From contig NMRA01000297.1 in NCBI GenBank assembly GCA_002633005.1, positions 211,337 through 275,336 on the forward strand: a stretch of DNA of 64,000 nt, written 5' to 3'. Both the position numbers and the translations under genes were made by a program. Positions 1 to 13,700 of this stretch are shown in pieces (positions within the stretch are counted from its first letter, which is position 1; each line of letters opens with the position of its first letter). A model generated the notes under the pieces. It searched no databases, was not told the DNA's origin, and was given only the letters and a program-made list of their open reading frames with translations. The DNA is from Phoronis australis (lineage: Eukaryota; Phoronida; Phoronidae).

Positions 1-1277
1 GTCCAAATTGTTCCATTTCAAATTGTTATGAGATATCGTTGATAAACCAAACAAGCAGTTTAAATTCTTCAAAATTTCGAGAGTAAGTGGAATGCGCAGC
101 CTTAACTACTGTTGTAATTCCAAACTACGTGGTTACCATGGAAGTAATTTAAATTGTCAGGTTTGTGCGGAGGGAAACTATAAATGGTCTGAACATGCTT
201 CACGTTTTTTATCACGACAGCCATCAAGACTGAAATTGATGTTCCTGATCGTCAAAATATCTGGTTACAATGTTACCAACACCCAAATTAGCTTTGTTAC
301 ACCCCAAAGTTTCAACTGAGGACCACTCTAAATAACCTAGACATGGTTGCCTGATTGTAACAAGACGTTTCCTTCAAAATCGAAATTCCTTTTTTAGTTG
401 CCAAAGTAATTGGTTACCAAGGCAACCGTACATGTTTCAACTTGTCTACCCTTCTAAACGTCAAGGGAGGGTCAAAAAAGTATTAAATGCATGGTTGCTC
501 TTTTCTATCATTACTTTGCCATCATTGATTTTGGGCCGACGGACTATGAACGTCAACACCACTCATCATCTGGTTAATTAGTAGGCTCATTGGAAAGGCT
601 TGATAATGAAGAACACCACGTGTTATCTCTTCATTGGACTCGGGTACTACAGCACGCGCACCTTTATCGGGGACGAGACTAGTCGGCCAGTCAGTCAACC
701 AGCAAGAGTTGAAGGTGACATGTATGGAAATATCCGAGAACAAAGGTTTCTTTTATTTTGCATTCACGTGTTGTAACATGGAGTTAATGGAAATAATACA
801 CAACGCAAATTTGCTGCATAGGAATGCATGTATAATTACATTATCTTTGGACTTAAGTAAAAATACACTTTGATTAAGACGAATAAAGTTAGCGACTGTT
901 TGTTGGTCACATTTGTGAATACAATTAGTAAGAATAATTTTCTATAATGAACAGATCTTTAAAACGGATACATTTTGCGATTTGACATATATGTACAGTC
1001 ACAGAAATCTTAAACGAATTGTAATTCCTTGTGAATACATGTAACACTCAAATAATAGATTCTATATTCAGATGCACAACAAGGAATCAGTCAATAAAAG
1101 CTGAATTTAACAAAGTTACAAATCATGCATGAAATCTGGCCTGGTGTACATGTATTGTTGACGTCTCACAAGTTAAAGGTGGCGGGTTCAAATTTCACAA
1201 AACCCCCATTAGACCATTCAGTAACTACCATGTTGTTAATTAGCTCTTGGCTAACAATAAATCTCCCACAAATTATG
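1..1277. other. Intergenic, no gene recognised
   Basis: This stretch lies downstream of the CYP26 gene on the minus strand. It is AT-rich. The open frames at 92-319, 522-743 and 634-873 show no recognisable domain and no convincing splice or start context. I see no repeat array here. Confidence 0.5.
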
Positions 1278-1283
1278 TTTATT
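1278..1283 (-). terminator. CYP26: Candidate polyadenylation signal of CYP26
   Basis: AATAAA on the minus strand, about 93 bases past the CYP26 stop codon. It is the first canonical hexamer downstream of the stop, so a short 3' UTR is plausible. Inferred from position only. Confidence 0.45.
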
Positions 1284-1375
1284 AGTAATACACAAAAGGA
1301 CAAGAAAACGCAATATATATGTATAAATATATATACCACCGGGGGAAATTTCCTTAAATGCAGGGAAATAACAAT

Positions 1376-1732
1376 TCATAAAGTGAACGCCCTCTGGCGA
1401 AGAGGAGGAGCCTCACTGAACTCCACAGGAAGATTGTCGACCGGATATGGTACGGGCAAATGTTTTATTCTGGTATTATTGGTCAATAATCTCCACGTGC
1501 AATTGCGAACGAGTTCAACACCAAGCGTTGCCAGCGTTAACGTGGTGAATTTTTCGCCAATACACGAACGATTGCCGCTTCCAAATGGCAAGTAGTGGTA
1601 TTCGTCTATTTTCGTAGGATCGTTCATCCAGCGACCAGGATCAAACTTATCCGCGTTCCTAAAGATAGTCGTGGTTTCATGAATGTCCCGAATACTGTAT
1701 GCCACGGTCCAACCTTTGGGGATTTGAAAACC
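1376..1732 (-). CDS. CYP26: CYP26 exon 5: heme-binding C-terminus
   Basis: Residues 366-483. It starts GFQIPKGWTVAYSIRDIH after the acceptor ttgtag, carries FDPGRW, the complete heme loop FGSGNRSCIG (Cys422) and the CYP26 tail motif VPYPVDNLPVEF, and stops with TGA at 1378-1376. Confidence 0.93.
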   Translation of the reverse strand, partial: GFQIPKGWTVAYSIRDIHETTTIFRNADKFDPGRWMNDPTKIDEYHYLPFGSGNRSCIGEKFTTLTLATLGVELVRNCTWRLLTNNTRIKHLPVPYPVDNLPVEFSEAPPLRQRAFTL

Positions 1733-4700
1733 CTACAACAGAAAGTCCAGGTTGCAAATTATGTCTGACATTTTCCACGCAATGGTAAGTATAAAAGCTG
1801 GTTTAATTAGAACACATAAAATACATGTATTAGTAAGATACGTATGATGTGCTTTTAACCGTTTTCACATTGAGAACTGTGGTTTAAACATCTTTAGGAC
1901 CAAGTAGCCTTACGCATCCTTGACATGAAGTCAACACAACTGGTCACTGGCATGGCAACGACCTGTTTGCTGCTTTGTGAAAGCATAGTATTTACTGCTT
2001 CGTTTTCCTCAAACGTTTAAAAACTCGCTTATCTAACAACGATATTTTGGTACACATTGGCTTACTTATAATCTCTCCATGTTTAGCTGCAAGATGTGTA
2101 ATGCAAAAATAGCCAATCACATTATCCGTTTAGTTTTTGAAAGTTAGTTCCCATAACTAAATTTCAATTGATTTTAGTTCGTTCAATACTTAAGTCTTTA
2201 GAATTCGAAACTCGGTGATGCGATTGGAAGATGGTGGTAAAAACATGCAACTGTCTGGTTGAGCGCGGCAAATGTGTGATGTGAGAATCGAATTCTGTGT
2301 TTCAAAGTCAAATTACTCCAGTACAAAGAAAAAACATTTGACACTATTGATCTCCCAAACAAGTGACAGTGTGACAGATATTTACCTCAAGTTCAAAAGA
2401 TCTGATTACTTTTCTGTAACCAGCACCAACAGGCGGAGTAACACGAAGAACTTCTTTCACAACGTGATTGACATACTCCAGTTTACTCAATTTTTCGTAG
2501 CTCAGGTCACCGGCTTCATGATTGCTTGTCAATTCGTGCTCGAAGAGTTCCGCAGAAATTCTCTCAACCACTTCCGGATTTTGAGCGAGATTTAAAATCA
2601 TAGAGCAAGCAGCAGAAGACATTTTCTCATGGCCCGCAAACAGCATTTCTAGAGCGTCATCTTTAAGCTCGTCCAAGCTCAGCTTCTGGCTTTCTTCCTC
2701 TGAGAACAGTGTTGTCATGGCGTCGCTAGAGTCATCTTTGTTCAAATTGTGTTTAAGCCTTTCTTCTATTTTGGCGAGCAGAACATTTCTGGCTTTCATT
2801 CCCTTCAAAATAAATAGTTAATACCTATAAAGCTTAATAACTATTTAACGTTACAATTTTGTTAGTAATGTATTCAATAACTTCTCATTTTCAATTTATA
2901 CCGGTTTCTTTGGACCTCTCCACACGTTTACGTTTCTACTCTCCGTCCCAAAACTAGATGAGATCACAGATACGTTTCACACCCTTTTAAGATGATTTCT
3001 TTTCATGGGAGGTTCACAAATTATGTCATCAAAAATTTGCCATAACCCCTCATCATGATATAGCCTCCCGGTCCATCTTCTAATTACGTCATGACAGCCC
3101 AACCCCCTCCTGTTTTTGGAAGAACCGACTATTCGGTGGAGATAACGTCTTTACGATGATTTACTAATGTCGGTTTATAATCGTAAGTTGCCATTGCCGC
3201 TGTTGTATTAAAAATGAAATAAAGTACGCCATTTCAACTAACCGAACTTACTTCAGGGAAGTGCGTACAGGGCAGGGAAAACAAAATGCTTTTAAGGGTA
3301 GCCTTTTTATGCACCCGCATAAGGCCGTCATCGCTGTCCGTTGTTGTATCTTGCCTTGCAGGATCTTAATGAGATTTGGCAAATATTTATCTATAAAGCC
3401 GACAAAGCCGAATTTCGGCCAATCCGACTAACGCTCTCCTCATAGCAGCAATTTTATTTTTTGTTTGCCTATGCATCTTTTGACTTCCTTGATGTTTGTA
3501 TTAAGGAGGCGAAAACGCCTTCTAATTTTCAGACGGACTTTTAAGATATATTTGCGCCACCTGGTGATTATGCTTTTGTCCTTAGCCTCTCTATCTGCTA
3601 AACAATTTAAAGGATCATTATGACCATTGGCATATTTGGTCCTGATGAGAACACCGCAACTGACGTTGACTTTCGGACGGGTGTTCTGCTCTGGCGCTCC
3701 CTGGTGGGAATTTTGTTTTTAAGTCCATAGCTGTACCTCCTTACTGAAAACTGTGTCGGCCTTTGGTGGTGATTCTGTATTTTTAGCGGCCATGGCTATA
3801 GGTCTACATTTGTAACAATGGCTGCCCACGACTTTTTGGACGGCTCTGACCATGCGCACACCCAGCCTTTGAATATGGGGGGCTCGAATTTCTAGAGATG
3901 TGGATCTTTTGCTGACAAAAAAACGACAAGACTAAAAAAGGGGTTTAGTGGACTTTTGTCTCGTTTTCTCGGACCTTTTGTTTCTCTGAGGCGCGTCCAA
4001 GTTTGGGAATTAATTAATTCTGCAAGGTGAACCAACAATGTGTACTGCGATGGCCATATTCTAATAAACCACATGACGACGTCACCATGAGTCTAACCCC
4101 CTCCACCCTGTCATAAATCGTCATCTTTTCCAAACCCCTCCTCCCTCGAGTTATGACGTAATATGTGACCGCTCCCTTATTGCAACACAAGTATAAAAAA
4201 TACAATAGTGGTGCAGAGAATTAACCCAGAAAACCTATCATTATATTCAAGGCTTAGAACTCAAACGTAGGTTTAAACAACATACAAAAGACGAATGTAA
4301 TGTCAGTAACACTAAACACGAACATACAGCTGTGTAAAACTGGTAAAATAAGTAATCAAAACGTAAAGTTTTGGGCTTTGTTAGTGCACCCGCTTAGCGT
4401 GTATTCCGCGCTAATACTAATTTCTGAAAAAGTACATTTCTCAGGGAGAATGCACAATTAAACAAAAGCAACGAAAATGTGCTCACGACTGCATTGCAAA
4501 TTGTATGGCATCCCCTTGAGAAAGCAAATGTCAAGTTTCTAAGGGTTTTCATTTGCACTGTATGACATAACTGGACTAATTAGCCACTGCGATGTCAAAT
4601 GTGAAAGTCGACTGATGGTGACACTTCCCAGCCACGTTTCCCTTTGTCAATGTCTATCTAAAAGTGTGCCAAGCCATTTTACAATAATCAACAGACAAGC

Positions 4701-7700
4701 AATATTTTGTCGAAAGCTAAGGGACTAAAGGAATGCTATGATAGTCCAATCTGTCTCGTAATCAATTGGTGTCGACGCAACCCAATCACAAACTTTGCTT
4801 CCGTGTCAAATTTGTCAAAATCCGTCAAGTCGTTTTGACAAGGAAAATCTAGAATTACTAATAGGGGTCGCTAGGGTGGTCGACGGGTCTTATTGGTGCC
4901 GAGGAATTTACACGTGAGGTTTCAGAGAAATACGTGAAGTCGTTTCGCCAAAAAAATGACAGACAAGAAATTTCTGATCTAAAAATACACCAATTAACAA
5001 GGGGTGTCACGATAGACGAGTGCGCCCGAATTGAAATACGAGAGGTGCCGGTGCATCCATGACAAATAAGTTATTTTATGTATCAAATTTCATAATGATC
5101 GGACGAAATGTTGATTATATGCGACCACAAATAATGTTGTGGTGGTAAAAAATTATGTTATTTATAAAGAAATAAAACTAACTTTTACCAAGACATGTAT
5201 GCAGCAAAAGCTGCAGGTTATGCTTGAAAGTAAACAAGACGAGCAAGCAAACAACAGTCTACAGTTTATACTCACTTTGTTCAGACCGAAGCCAGGAATG
5301 TTAAACGGTAAAGAAAACATGTTCTTTCCAACATCATCGAAGATTTTGATCATTTGTATTTTTTCTTTTTCCGTGAAGTCAAAACCAAGTAAAACTTTGG
5401 CAGAAATACTAAAGGCCAGATTTCTGCATTCTGGGTAGCCCAGAACAAAGCCCTGTCGGCACCAGTTGTGAATGTAGTCTTTGAGGACAGACTGTAACGC
5501 AGGCATGTAACCAGCCAGAGCTTCAGGCGAAAATGCTTTCATAACAGAGGCTCTGCGCCATCTATGAGTCGCGCCTGAAACAGATTAATCGAATTGAAAC
5601 GTTTAAAAGCATTAGTCCAAAAGAAAAATGATTAAACCTGGGTAGAAACAAAATAATGATTAGGACTGGGTAGAAACAAAATAATGATTAAGACTGGGTA
5701 GAAACAAAATAATGCTCTGTTAATCCTCTCATCAACCCAAATTCAAAGTTTGTTTTAAAAGCTCCTAACGTACAGCGAGCCTGATAGTGACCATTAAGTG
5801 GTGCGCAATGGCACGTAAACATTGTTGGCAATCATGACCAAAGGTGTGTCATCGATTTCACTGACGAAAGCACGTTTTTGGGATTATTATTGTGTGGGGT
5901 TAACTTTTTGAAATTGTTAGTTTTTGACCAGAGCAAAAATAACAACAAACGTAAAGTTTCGTGATTTTCTTACAAATCGCCAATTTTCCCCATTATAAGG
6001 AATATCTGCCAGGCATTCGCTGAAATCCAGGTTGGTAAATTTACCAGTTATAAGCACTAAAAATACATCGTCGACTGGGATACAGCTCCGCCAGCAGAAC
6101 GTTAAATCATTTTCTCGCCAATGACGCCCCTTTAAAATTTTCGGGAATGACAGTTTAGCCCCCCCCCCAACACTGACAGCTGGTTAGAATACCCAGGACA
6201 GTAACATTTAGTTCAGTGAGGTACACGCACTGGCACGTAACTCCGTAGCAGTGGTTATACCTCTCGGAAATATGAGTGAAATGTCTGTGTACCGTGCGGA
6301 GCTGCATGTCATGTCGTGAGCCACCATGACATTTGCAAGATTAGTGACACGTATTGGCAGGTAAATCAACGTGGCAATGTTTACAGCACACGTGAACGAA
6401 AGTGAAATATCTCCAAACTGTGAACAAGTGCGTGCTATGTCGTAGAGATAATTTTGAAATGTGTAAAGATTGGACTCGCATTGACTTGCGAAAATTTAAC
6501 GTGAACCACTCGAGAATAAGTCGTCGAGTCCACCTGAGTACTGCGAATGCTTGTCACGGCGCGTCATGAAATAATGTTCTCGTAGAACTGTAAGGTCCTT
6601 ATTGTGTGAAGTGAACCATTTCCCGTACTCGCGACATCTTCACGGCAATCAATAGTGTTTGAACAAGTCTAACAAGTAATTTTCGAGACGGTTTGACTGG
6701 TGAAATCGAAATCCTTGTATTAATAAAGAAGTTAGTTCATTTTTACCCAACGAAATACATAGAAATTAGAAAAAAAATAGACGCGTTAGGTTCTCTGGTA
6801 CTTGGCAATGAATAGTTTTAGCAATTCTTATAGATAATTGCCGTGCGAGTCGGGATCATGCTGGATAAAAGTGCAACGGGAATGCTTACATTGGATTGAT
6901 ACATGTACATGTATCTCGCCTTGCCACGATGTAGAAATCGCTGTCTTCTGGAGTTGAAACCAAACCTAGGCTTTTTGTAATGCCGGACATTTCTGGAGTT
7001 GTCACCGTCTGTCATTGCGGCCCATATTTTTTCTGGTGAACAGTGCGCAAAGACAGCACCAACAGGAATCCGCTGAACTGATACGTTTCGGCACGCCAAA
7101 TTGTTTGCCAGTGCCCGCTAAAACGTCGCACAAGTATGAAGGTGATTCACAGAGAATTTTGAAATGTTTACATGGCGGCAATTATCTTTTCGGTAAGGTG
7201 ACAGATGATTTTAGATAGATGCCACCCACTTACTCGCTTTTATGACAAACTCAACTTCTGACGTCTTCAAATACTTCTAAAAGGAAATGATTTCTATAGA
7301 TCGTGTGTAACTACGACTGCTAGCGATGCTGGCCACAAGGCCTGACGGCTTACGCTATCCGTAAAAAAGAATCAACAATCGCATCCTGAGTCTGGTGAAG
7401 GCGTGTACAGTACGCACGTTATCGTGCAACGGCATTTGTGTTGCGAACAGTACGTAAAGAATGCATGAAACGTGCACCAAGTCAGCGCAGAACAGGAATA
7501 CGCTGAAGCCAATTGACGAGCCAGTGCGTGCCGTAAAATTGTGCTAGTGTCGGGTAGCTTACATGTATGTCTGTGTACTTTTACAGGAGTACGCCACCAT
7601 GCCGTAGAGAGAATTTTTAAACGTCTAAGCATTTGGCAGGCATTGGTATGCGGGAATCAAACGTGAATTCCACGTGAAGAAGTCATGAAGTACACGAGAG

Positions 7701-10700
7701 AACTGCGTACAATGTGTGGGAAGAATGTGTCATATGCATGACACAATTGTGACATCGACCAATTACGCGAAAATACCGTGTCTCTGTTGTTCAAACCATG
7801 TTACTAACGTTTGACCGACTGATGGTGGTTGGGAAATACTTTTTATCACAGGCGCTTGGGTTTATCGCAAATTACGTCACTCAATAATATATATAAGAAA
7901 ACATAAAGGTTGGACACTCGAAATCTGTTTGCTCAGAATTTTCTACTCAAATGTGCATGGAACTCCACGAAACTAGCATCGGACAACTCTTAGAATACCT
8001 TCTTTCATTTGATCTCTTCAAATTGCCTTCGAGTGGTGATTTGGCGACAAAAATGNNNNNNNNNNNNNNNNNNNNNNNNNNNNNNNNNNNNNNNNNNNNN
8101 NNNNNNNNNNNNNNNNNNNNNNNNNNNNNNNNNNNNNNNNNNNNNNNNNNNNNNNNNNNNNNNNNNNNNNNNNNNNNNNNNNNNNNNNNNNNNNNNNNNN
8201 NNNNNNNNNNNNNNNNNNNNNNNNNNNNNNNNNNNNNNNNNNNNNNNNNNNNNNNNNNNNNNNNNNNNNNNNNNNNNNNNNNNNNNNNNNNNNNNNNNNN
8301 NNNNNNACAGACATGACTCGTCCGTCATGCTGGGCCATCTATTGTTCTTTATTGTAGTTGATTGTCTGCTCTCTATTTGATTTCTTCGCTAGTCACATGA
8401 ATGTTATCGTGTTATCGTGTTATTCATAATTAACGCCTTGATCGTCTTGATTGTCGTCGTCTCCCTCATCGTCGTCTTTTCGATTAGTTCCGCCAAGTGT
8501 CGCTCCTCCGAGCGCTCTCGTTTGGATTTTGGACGGTTGAAGTTGGGAGCCTCGGCTTTGCAAAGTTTAAGTGTCCAACCTTTATGTTTTCTTATATATA
8601 TATTGTGACATCATTTGCGATAAACCCAAGCGCCTGTGCTTTTTATAAAGTGGTTTTCTGAGATTAGCTCCGACGAGTTGTAGAACGTCGGTGGAACTTA
8701 TAGCAGCCTCGTTCCCTGGCATCAAATGGCTAAACTGATCAGCGCCATCTTGAGACTGAACTTTCAGTCACACGCTCAGCTAACGAAGCAAAATGTCATT
8801 CGATAAACGGAAGAGTGCACCTTGATGTCCGTGAATGTCTGGCAGACAACGGCGAAAATTAGCCATTTGTAACAAAATTATTTTGTTGTTTTATAGCTCT
8901 GGTTGAAGCCTATCCCATCTTACAATAATTCCGAAGATGCCATGCAAACAGCGTCTAACTTCCTACTCCAGCCTTACCAGTAGACTGCGCTAGAGCGCCC
9001 TCTCCCATCAGCATCCGGGTACTCTTGGGCCAATTCATGGTCACCAAGACATCTTCGCCAAGTAAAATTTTTCGCACGTTTTGAGCACCGTTCACTCTAA
9101 TCGTGGGTCTTCCCAAAATGTGACTTTTGTACACGTTGCCGAACTGTCGCCGACGTTTTCGGTAGAAGTCGTAACCCTGGCAATAAAGAAAAGACACGCT
9201 TAATGGCTACGTATTTCAGTTACAATATGATCAGTGGATAGTCTACGGGCATGAAGTTCAACCTGCCCTAAAATGCACTTGAAGCTCCCTTCCGCTTTAT
9301 TTCTCATCACACGCGAAAACAAGGAATGTGCAGAACGAGCGCGTCAAATTCCATATAATTTTGCCAAGATGGTAGCGCCGGTTACAACATTTCAGTAGCA
9401 AGCAATCAGGATTTTCAAAGGCCCATTAATGGCCTGCCTCGGTTTTGATTGGGTTTGAATGATCCACGTGACAACACGATGGTACGATAAATTTGAGACC
9501 GTCTGTATATCGGTAACGCGTGGTTTACACTGGCAAATATTTTGCAAATAAACGTTAGGTTGAGTTTGTCGGTGTACACCGGCGGACTTAACTGGACTAG
9601 GTTGGATTCTGGTTTTTAGGCTATTTCTTGGTTTTGATTTCACTCGTTTTACAGAAACGAATAAAGATACGCTACCTGACGTTTTAGTCTCCTAGTCAAC
9701 TTGACCTTCTTAAAACTTTGAAAAGCAGCAAAAGTGCATTTCACACATTTATTCACAGTATTGTATGGAAATACGGAAAGCAGCAGCCAGAGTATCGTGT
9801 GAATTATCAGAATTTTTGTCCTACTCTATTTTTGTTCTGATGGTTTTTGACGATGATAGTTTCGTCTGTGACTTCGAATAGGGACTATCGATAACTTTTA
9901 GCTACCGTAAACGCAAACATTTTCGTCAGACATTACTAGTTTCGTGTTTTTGATTGAATTGTGCATCTCAGAAAAATGTTCACAAAACTTGACTTCCAAT
10001 TGAGCACCTAGTATCTTTGAAACACTATTCGCGAGGATCAATATTCACGGTGTTTGTTTGTAACTTCTCAACACCAAAAATACTCGTTTAAAAACTACAG
10101 AAAACTTGGTGCGTAAGGGCAACCTGGAATTACATGCACAACTGCAAGCAACGTTGTCTGAACGACTGACGAGCTGTAATTGTGTTAACCACGCTGCTCA
10201 GTCTTGACAATGCAAACTTCGTTCTTCAATCTTCATGGTATGGTTTCCGAAGCTTCCTTTATATGTATTGTCCGATTATCCGTTAAGGTACAGCCTGGAG
10301 CCACGCGAAAAATTCCGGCCCCTCTCGTACCAACGGGGATTATTCACGTGGTCAAGGGAGGAAGACAATCCATTATACTAAAAAGTATGCAGCTAAGGGC
10401 CTCGCGATCGCACGAAATTGGGGCCTGTCACGTTTGCCCCCTTAAAAATCGTCATGACTGCCACCAGTGTAAGTGAAAATTGGGGCCCCGTTTGGTAGCC
10501 GCAGGGGTCCTTCAAAAGTTGCGACTAAGTCACCTGCTGATGATCACACCTGATAATCATGCAAACAGGCGAGCTGAAATTTGTCGGCACAAGGCCATTA
10601 AAGTGGATGAGGGTGTTCAAAATAACATGGACTGCCTTAGGAACACATGGATAACGTTACTGCAATGTATGGAGAGCTAAATTTTCGCGAGTTAAGGTAC

Positions 10701-13700
10701 TTTGTTCACTTCGTAACGCACTGTAGATCCACAAGTGTCGCGAAAACGTTAAGACCTCGCAAGCTTTTGCAAGATATCGCAATGCATTGTAAGCAAAGCA
10801 AACTCATGATCATACTAATTTTGCTCTCGAATTAAGCAAAGATCCTGCAAACGGTTTAATAGATACAGTCATGAGCGCAAAAACAACAAAATTGTCACTA
10901 GGAGGTGCCAAAGTAGTCGAACTCGTCGGAAAATCGTCGTCAGCCGTCCACTTTATAGTAAGAACACACATGCCAATTTTCACAACCATCCTTTGAGCGG
11001 TTTGGTTGATAGATGGGTGGACGCAAAAAAAACAGACTCGAAAACAGTAAAAATGGTCATTAGATGAAGCAAACTAAGTCAAATCCATCTGAAAACGGGA
11101 GGATAGCGTCATCTCTTTAATAGGTGCCTATGTACCAAATTTTATGAAATTGCGTTCAGGAGTTTTGAAGATACAAAGGTAAACGTAAAAAAAACTAAAA
11201 TTGCCACTAGGGGGCACACCGGTAGTCGGATCCGTCTGTAAGCTCGCTCATACCGTCCCATCCACGGAAGGAACACATTATATGCAAAATTTCACGAACA
11301 TACGTTAAGGCGTTTTAGAGATAGAGCAACGGACGCCGGACGGACGGACGCCGGACGGACGGAGATGACGGCATAATGCGTCCACATATAAATATGTGGG
11401 CGCATAAAAACAAGACTATTGGCGGAGACTTTGGGTACAGCTGAACAGGTTAAGTAGAACAATTCTCAAAGAGCTTTACTCAAGCACTTAAACGGAGCTG
11501 AAGGTTCGCGAGCTCGTCTGGTGGGTTGTTTGAATGATTAAAAAAACGTAGAATGTGCGAGAAACTCATTTCATTTCCTGAAACATAAAATAATTGTCTG
11601 CACGTCAGTGTTGCCGTTTTGTACCAGAAGAATTAGCCGCTGAAACTTCAACATTCTAATGATCATGGAGAATTTTGACTCTCACCAGCTTGTTCGATCT
11701 GACGGAAAAACAAACGAAATTCAACTTTTTAAAACTTAGAGCATTTTATAGTTGCTCAACACATATCGAAATACATTGCGCAAAATCAATTTTCGTGAAA
11801 ATGGTGCTCCCATCATGATGTTTGATGTTATCATAGTGACTCTTGGCATGTATTACGGTTTATGAAATCGTGTCCCGAATGAAAGAACTCCGTAAACAAC
11901 TAAACAATTACAGTATTGACACTCACTGGAAGAATAGGCAATGATTTTGTTATAACGAAGCTTTATAACGAAGCTTTTCCTCACGCCGAATGTCAGTCGA
12001 GCTTTATTCACATTTAAGACCGAATCATCAGGTGAGTCAGATAGTTAAGATGACTGTTGTATCACTTTGATTTCGTATGAACACACTTGAACAGGCTAAC
12101 AGTCATCACAACATTTCGCGTGTTACTAATCAGGCCGGGTGTTACTAATCAAAGAATTCTACTTCACGTTCCATGCGCGCACCCGGGGGGGGGGGGCTCC
12201 GGGGCTCCAACGAACCCCCCGCTATTTGGCGAAGTGGGCAAAAAGGTCCGCCTCTGAGAAACAAAAAGTCCGAGATAATGAGACACTAAACAAGCACAAA
12301 CGCGGAATTCACAGTGGTGCCACCGGTTTTTTAGTTCGCCCGCTTTTTTGTTACCAAAAGGTCCACAACGTCAAGAATTCGAGCCCCCATATTAAAGGCT
12401 GGGTGCGTGCATGCGTTCTAATTAAAAAATAGAGTTGTTATCATGTCATTTTCACCCCTAGAATCCGTTAATCGACAAAGTTCCCACACTACTGACTAGA
12501 GATCGGCACGAACGACTCAATTGCCATAAAAACATCAATTCATTGAAAACAATGCGATGAAGATATGTACCAAAATACACGACGAGATCGTTTTAACCTT
12601 TGTCTGACCTTGAAGCAGAAGTCTTTCTCACTAATGGTCTGATCACCATGGCAATTACATTTTTTGTAGCCTAAACTGTGTTGAAGTTCACTTTCTTTTC
12701 AATGTTTCGAGTCTTCATAGACGATCACGTTCCTGTTATTGCAATATAACTAATAAGTGACGCAGCAGCCCTGGGAAACTTTGAAAACCTCGTGATCGTA
12801 AAGTTTGTATTTTGAAACAATTTAAAACGTAGAAATGTCGTGTTTATCACAGCACATTCAACGTTTCAAAACATTTAAGAGAACAATATGTTGCACTGCA
12901 CAGGCAAAATGCGACAATTCCTATTCGATTGCAATCCTACGAGAGGTACCACAACAAGAGATTTTTGCACATATGTAGTGGGGTAGCTAATTATATAAAT
13001 ACATTAATAACTGCAACCCTACGTGGAAAACCAGGATTTCAAAGACCAGCACTCTAAAATTTCTCCACGAAGAGGTAAGGAACGTGCATTTTGTCTGAGA
13101 ACATACGTGCACATGTAAACGTGTCAGTGAATGGACCCGTTTACAAGTTGTACCGTTCAAGTGAGACGTTTCAACAACAACTTGTCTGGCGGTATTAAGA
13201 TAAGTCCACGATCCCCAGTAATGTAGAATTATTAGTCTTCATACACGCCATGTTGGTCACATCACGTGACCTATAGCTAAGTATGAAAAGATCTCTGTTC
13301 CAACCAGGGTTCAAAACGTGACTTGCTGCTAACCGTGCAGACTATTAATTGTTATTGACACGATATCTACGCTCCGGTTTGTAACAACACAATTAACCGT
13401 CAGTAATCTTAACATTTAAACACTGCCTTCATAATGCACAACCAACAACAACAAGGTTTTTTTAGACAGTTTCATGCCGAGTCAACAGTTTGTATTCCTG
13501 AGAAAATCAGCAGGCACGGACATATATCACCATGACAATATATCCTTGTCGCGTGCTTAACTGCAACAAACGCCGAAAACGGAAATGCACTGCAGCGAAT
13601 CTGTTTTATAATTAAAGGAGTTTGAAAAATACATTCAAAGTCGGATTTTTTGTTGATGACCTGATTAGTGTATTCGTGAAAAGTGGCAAAGTTGGTTAGG

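Noticed and set aside
7951-8380. Four frames of about 110-120 residues crossing the N run
   Set aside because: Almost all residues are unknown; the frames stay open only because N has no stops.
13256-13272. Inverted repeat GGTCAC-ATCAC-GTGACC in CYP26 intron 1 as a nuclear receptor site
   Set aside because: Spacing and orientation do not fit a standard RAR/RXR element; such words occur by chance.
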